From: CAJQQY01 sp964564545
GTDB taxonomy: Bacteria; Bacteroidota; Bacteroidia; Chitinophagales; Saprospiraceae
Assembly: GCA_964564545.1 (NCBI GenBank)
Contig: CAZMBP010000036.1
Coordinates: 10,328 to 74,327, forward strand
Direction: 5' to 3'
DNA length: 64,000 nucleotides
In this document: in pieces, positions 60,667 through 64,000 of the stretch
How the letters are laid out: the number at the start of each line of letters is the position of its first letter
Numbering within the stretch: the first letter of the stretch is position 1
Notes under the pieces: generated by a model
Seen by the model: only the letters and a program-made list of their open reading frames with translations
What the model was told of the DNA's origin: nothing
Databases searched by the model: none
Translations under genes and position numbers: made by a program

Positions 60667-61488
60667 ATGTCAAACAACTTACTAGCAGGAAAAAGAGGAA
60701 TCATCTTCGGAGCTTTAGACGATCAAAGTATCGCTTGGAAAGTCGCTGAAAAATGTGTCGAGCAAGGTGCAAAAATTACTTTGACCAATGCTCCTGTTGC
60801 CATGCGATTTGGAAAAATTCAAGAGCTTGGTGATAAATTAAATGCGGAAATTATTCCAGCTGATGCAACGAGCGAAGAAGATTTAGAAAATCTAATTACT
60901 AAATCCATGGAAATCCTTGGAGGAAAGTTGGACTTCGTTTTACATTCCATCGGTATGTCTTTGAATGTTCGTAAAAAACGAGAATACACTAATATCAAAT
61001 ATGATTGGATGCAAAAAACATTCGACATTTCTGCGATCTCTTTTCACAAAGTGATGCAAAAATGTATGGAGTTAGATGCAGTTAATGACTGGGGAAGTAT
61101 TATGGCATTGACCTATATCGCTGCCCAAAGAACATTTCCAGACTATAATGAAATGGCGGAATCTAAAGCATTATTGGAGTCTTTTGCCAGAAGTTTCGGA
61201 TATCATTATGGAGCAAAAAAGAAAGTAAGAGTCAACACTATTTCTCAATCTCCAACTTGGACGACAGCAGGAAGTGGTGTAAAAGGATTCAAAGAATTTT
61301 TCGATTATGCAGATAAGATGTCTCCACTTGGAAATGCGCCAGCAGAAGATTGTGCAAATTACTGCGTGACGATGTTTTCAGATTTGACGAGATATGTTAC
61401 GATGCAAAACTTGTATCACGATGGTGGATTTTCTAATATGGGAATGAGTCCGGCATTGTTACCTGATGTTGAAGCAGATACTGAATAA
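60667..61488 (+). CDS. fabI: enoyl-[acyl-carrier-protein] reductase
   Basis: FabI reduces the trans-2-enoyl-ACP in the last step of fatty-acid elongation, using NADH. The 273-residue short-chain dehydrogenase has the divergent nucleotide motif GKRGIIFGALDDQSIAWKVA, SIGMSLNVRKKREYTNIKYD, and the catalytic Y-x6-K as YNEMAESK. These match the FabI branch and thus a triclosan/isoniazid-type target class. Start ATG 60667; a terminator follows at 61547. Confidence 0.95.
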   Translation: MSNNLLAGKRGIIFGALDDQSIAWKVAEKCVEQGAKITLTNAPVAMRFGKIQELGDKLNAEIIPADATSEEDLENLITKSMEILGGKLDFVLHSIGMSLNVRKKREYTNIKYDWMQKTFDISAISFHKVMQKCMELDAVNDWGSIMALTYIAAQRTFPDYNEMAESKALLESFARSFGYHYGAKKKVRVNTISQSPTWTTAGSGVKGFKEFFDYADKMSPLGNAPAEDCANYCVTMFSDLTRYVTMQNLYHDGGFSNMGMSPALLPDVEADTE

Positions 61489-61546
61489 TACAATTGTATA
61501 ACTGTTGAATTGTTTTCGCTTCGCTAACTGATAAACAGTTAAGAAA

Positions 61547-61585
61547 GAAAAGTCTCTTGCAAAAAACAAGAGGCTTTTCTTTTTT
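61547..61585 (+). terminator. terminator after fabI
   Basis: GAAAAGTCTCTTG (61547-61559) pairs with CAAGAGGCTTTTC (61567-61579) with one wobble, followed by six T. Confidence 0.85.
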
Positions 61586-61659
61586 GATAAATACCTGACT
61601 TTACAATTTTAAAACATTACTTATCTTCGTTCCATTAAAAAAATCTAAATCATTTCAAT

Positions 61660-63072
61660 ATGAAAAAACTATTACTATTTATTTTTTCAATTATTTCATT
61701 AAATGCTTTCGCACAACCAACCGAAGCAAACCTTTTGGGAACTTGGAGTGACTCCGATATTCCACCAACTTCTTTTTATGATAATCCTTACAATGAAGTT
61801 TGGGGGTTAGCTGTGAACGATAGTGAAATTGCAGTAATGGGGACAACTTTAGGAACTCATTTTATAGATGTAACTGATCCAACTAATCCAGTAGAATTGA
61901 CTGATGCTTTCGTGGCAGGTGCTGCTCAAGGAACAAATATTATCCACAGAGATTATCATGATTTTGGAGGATATTTATATACTGTTTGTGATGAAAGTCA
62001 AAGCAGTACATTGCAAGTAATTGATATTTCCGACTTGCCAAACTCAACCAATGTGGTTTACGATTCTAATGAATTTTTAGGAAGATCTCATAATATTTTT
62101 ATTGATTCCGCTGCTGCGAGAATTTATGCTTGTGGTGTTCGAAGACCGGGTATGTCAGGTTTTATCAATGTGCAAGTTATTGATATTTCTGACCCAGCGA
62201 ACCCTTCTGTTTTAAATGAATATAACAGTATTCCATATGCGCATGATATTTATGTAGAAAACAATATAGCCTATGCAAACTGTGGAAACGATGGTTTTTT
62301 CACCGTTGATTTTACAGATGCTATGAACCCAACTATTTTAGGTTCAATGACTACTTATGAGCAACAAGGTTACAATCACTCTGGTTGGTTGGATCGAGAT
62401 GGAGAGCATTATTATATGGCTGACGAAACTTGGAATACAGACTTAAAAGTAGTCGATGTTTCTAATTTCGACGACATGTCTGTTATTACAACTTTTAGTG
62501 CCGAACAAACTTTAACGACCATTCCTCATAATTTGATCGTTCGTTGCGATAAATTATATGTTTCTTATTATTATGAAGGAGTTCAGATTTTTGATATTTC
62601 TGATCCAACTAATCCAGTTCGAACTCATTTTTACGATACTTCTACACGACCTAACACCAACAATTATGAAGGTGCTTGGGGAGTTTATCCTTTTCTACCT
62701 TCAGGAAATATCTTAGTTTCAGATATGCAAAATGGATTGTTCGTTTTGGAGGGAGTCAGCGATAATGAATGTGAAAATGTTGTGAGTACAACAACTCCTA
62801 AAGATATTTATAACAGTATAATTACATACCCGCAGCCAGCTTCTGACTTCATCCAAATAGAATTACAAACTACTGATAATCAAGAAGATACCCAATTCGA
62901 GTTAATTGATTTGACTGGAAAAATAGTTCAAACTTTCGCTACTCAAAATTTGATTTCAGGGAAAAACGAAATAACTTTTGACTTGAATACTTCTATTTTC
63001 AATGGAATTTATTTCCTTCGAATTTCAAATGAGAAAGGAAATCAAACACATAAATTGATTATTGGGAAATAG
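61660..63072 (+). CDS. choice-of-anchor-B family secreted protein with T9SS tail
   Basis: A 470-residue secreted protein. Signal peptide MKKLLLFIFSIISLNAFA, then Gln. The body is a seven-bladed propeller of LVIVD-type repeats (LQVIDISDLPNST, VQVIDISDPANPSVL, FTVDFTDAMNPTILGSM, VQIFDISDPTNPVRT), typical of the choice-of-anchor-B family. The C-terminus is a T9SS type A tail (ITYPQPASDFIQIELQT ... GIYFLRISNEKG). A possible promoter box, TATCTTCG, lies at 61622. Function unknown; surface exposed. Confidence 0.88.
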   Translation: MKKLLLFIFSIISLNAFAQPTEANLLGTWSDSDIPPTSFYDNPYNEVWGLAVNDSEIAVMGTTLGTHFIDVTDPTNPVELTDAFVAGAAQGTNIIHRDYHDFGGYLYTVCDESQSSTLQVIDISDLPNSTNVVYDSNEFLGRSHNIFIDSAAARIYACGVRRPGMSGFINVQVIDISDPANPSVLNEYNSIPYAHDIYVENNIAYANCGNDGFFTVDFTDAMNPTILGSMTTYEQQGYNHSGWLDRDGEHYYMADETWNTDLKVVDVSNFDDMSVITTFSAEQTLTTIPHNLIVRCDKLYVSYYYEGVQIFDISDPTNPVRTHFYDTSTRPNTNNYEGAWGVYPFLPSGNILVSDMQNGLFVLEGVSDNECENVVSTTTPKDIYNSIITYPQPASDFIQIELQTTDNQEDTQFELIDLTGKIVQTFATQNLISGKNEITFDLNTSIFNGIYFLRISNEKGNQTHKLIIGK

Positions 63073-63091
63073 ATTCTAGCGACGGACAAAC

Positions 63092-63155
63092 ACAGACTTA
63101 ACTGACTTTCCTCAAAGTAGAAAGTTCTATTCTGGGAAAATTCAGTTAAGTCTGT
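63092..63155 (+). terminator. inverted repeat and terminator-like structure after the propeller gene
   Basis: ACAGACTTAACTGA (63092-63105) is the perfect reverse complement of 63142-63155, followed by TTCCC. The flanks (GACGGAC.. and ..CTCCGTGG) also partly pair, giving a larger imperfect repeat. The T run is short. Confidence 0.45.
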
Positions 63156-63280
63156 TTCCCTCCGTGGCTAAATCAAAACAAGTTATCAAACTCCTAAAAT
63201 TCCCACCTCTCAAAAATACATTTCCACAATTGAAGTTATATTCCTAATTTCGTCGTTAGATTGAAAAAGGTATCACATTT

Positions 63281-64000
63281 ATGATTTTTTGGAAAAGAAA
63301 GACAGCAGCAATTTTTTGGGGAAAAGAAAAACACTTGTTTTTCTTTTTAATGATTTGTTTATTTTTTTCTACTAATATTTTTGCGCAAAGAGGTGGTCAA
63401 ACAACTAACCAACCATCTCTACCAGGTCAAGGTCGAGAAAGGGCAACAGCGCTTCAAGCCTTTCGAAAAATCCCCAAAGATTCTCTTCTTATTTTTTATT
63501 ACTACATAGAAAATCCAAATGAAGAACTTCCTTTTCAAGATACTTTGTTGGATAATTATTTTCATCAATTTGATCCTGCTCGAAGTCAAGTACTAGATCA
63601 TGGAACCTTAGGTTATTTTGGAAGTCCAACCTTTCCGCTTTTTTATCAACCCTCTTTTCGGCAAGGCTTTGAAGTGGGGTTACATCAATATGATTTGTAT
63701 AAAATAAATGTTGACGATTTACAATTCTACAATCTCAAAAGACCTTACTCTGACTTTTATTTTTCACAAGGAGGTTCGCAAGATGATATTCAATTGAAAG
63801 GAAAGTTCAGTCGAGATTTCAATAAAAATGTAAATGTATCCATTGATTATCATCGAATTAGTCAATATGGTTCTATCGCTCCTGTTCGATATTTTTATCA
63901 AAATCAGCGAGCTCGCCACACCGCACTTGCAGGAGGTTTGACATTTAAAAATGACGCTAATACCTACCAAGGATTTTTTGCTTTTGCCAATAATATTCAC
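63281..64000 (+). CDS. putative porin, N-terminal part
   Basis: Open from ATG 63281 to the window end (240 codons), so the 3' part lies outside. A signal sequence ends at FFSTNIFAQ after a long N-region (MIFWKRKTAAIFWGKEKHLF). The mature part has DSLLIFYYYIENPNEELPFQ, DPARSQVLDHGTLGYFGSPT and SDFYFSQGGSQDDIQLKGKF, then alternating strands. These segments match the Bacteroidota putative-porin family (large outer-membrane barrel). The region 63073-63280 before it contains only an inverted repeat. Confidence 0.85.
   Translation, partial: MIFWKRKTAAIFWGKEKHLFFFLMICLFFSTNIFAQRGGQTTNQPSLPGQGRERATALQAFRKIPKDSLLIFYYYIENPNEELPFQDTLLDNYFHQFDPARSQVLDHGTLGYFGSPTFPLFYQPSFRQGFEVGLHQYDLYKINVDDLQFYNLKRPYSDFYFSQGGSQDDIQLKGKFSRDFNKNVNVSIDYHRISQYGSIAPVRYFYQNQRARHTALAGGLTFKNDANTYQGFFAFANNIH

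Noticed and set aside
1..64000. tRNA or rRNA genes, prophage, integrase or transposase
   Set aside because: I looked for T-loop motifs, rRNA core sequences and typical recombinase motifs on both strands and saw none; a computed scan would be needed to exclude a single tRNA.
63764..64000. Minus-strand frame at the window end
   Set aside because: It is antisense to the porin gene, which is open across the same bases and matches a family.

Overview
The window is about 64 kb of AT-rich chromosome from a member of the Bacteroidota, most likely a free-living, gliding or surface-associated lineage (Saprospirales-like by overall impression; that level is inference). The evidence is: several large secreted proteins ending in type IX secretion system (T9SS) sorting domains, including one of the gliding-associated C-terminal type; promoters of the Bacteroidota form TTTG-N19-TAnnTTTG upstream of rpmI and rpsL; ribosomal genes without Shine-Dalgarno sequences; and outer-membrane families typical of the phylum.

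Layout. 1-3045: 3' end of clpC, then infC, rpmI and rplT on the + strand, separated by clear terminators. 3082-5564 (minus): a beta-carbonic anhydrase, a T9SS-sorted protein and the RNase P RNA gene rnpB. 5822-10479 (+): a very large NtrY-like membrane histidine kinase and a tail-anchored protein of unknown function, followed by a 360-bp inverted-repeat element. 10950-19923 (minus): a 973-residue gliding-type adhesin, sucD, a divIC/ftsB-like gene, eno, a T9SS protein whose signal peptide is interrupted by an in-frame TAG, and carA. 20123-39955 (minus): one long str-S10-spc-alpha supercluster of 28 ribosomal protein genes plus fusA, secY, map, infA and rpoA, with no tuf. Two small genes in it, rpmJ and rpmD, lie outside the usual length cut-offs. 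40211-49607: a GNAT acetyltransferase, a polyprenyl diphosphate synthase, an Rcp1-like response regulator, a multi-domain hybrid kinase with a degraded ATP site, a helical-repeat protein flanked by two very small basic peptide genes, and a lipoprotein amidohydrolase. 49698-57906 (minus): a beta-barrel protein, a 2181-residue SdrD_B-repeat protein with a T9SS tail, and a stranded T9SS tail. 58007-64000 (+): recN, two small genes, fabI, a choice-of-anchor-B T9SS protein and the 5' part of a putative porin.

The ribosomal block, rpoA, infA, infC, rpmI, rplT, rnpB and fusA supply the translation and transcription machinery, and secY supplies the Sec step through which the T9SS cargo here must first pass. 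The accessory interest lies in the intergenic spaces: many long inverted repeats, several orphan terminators suggesting small RNAs, five near-identical hairpins inside rnpB, and two candidate peptide genes around 45.1 and 47.5 kb. No CRISPR array, tRNA, rRNA, transposase or prophage gene was recognised.
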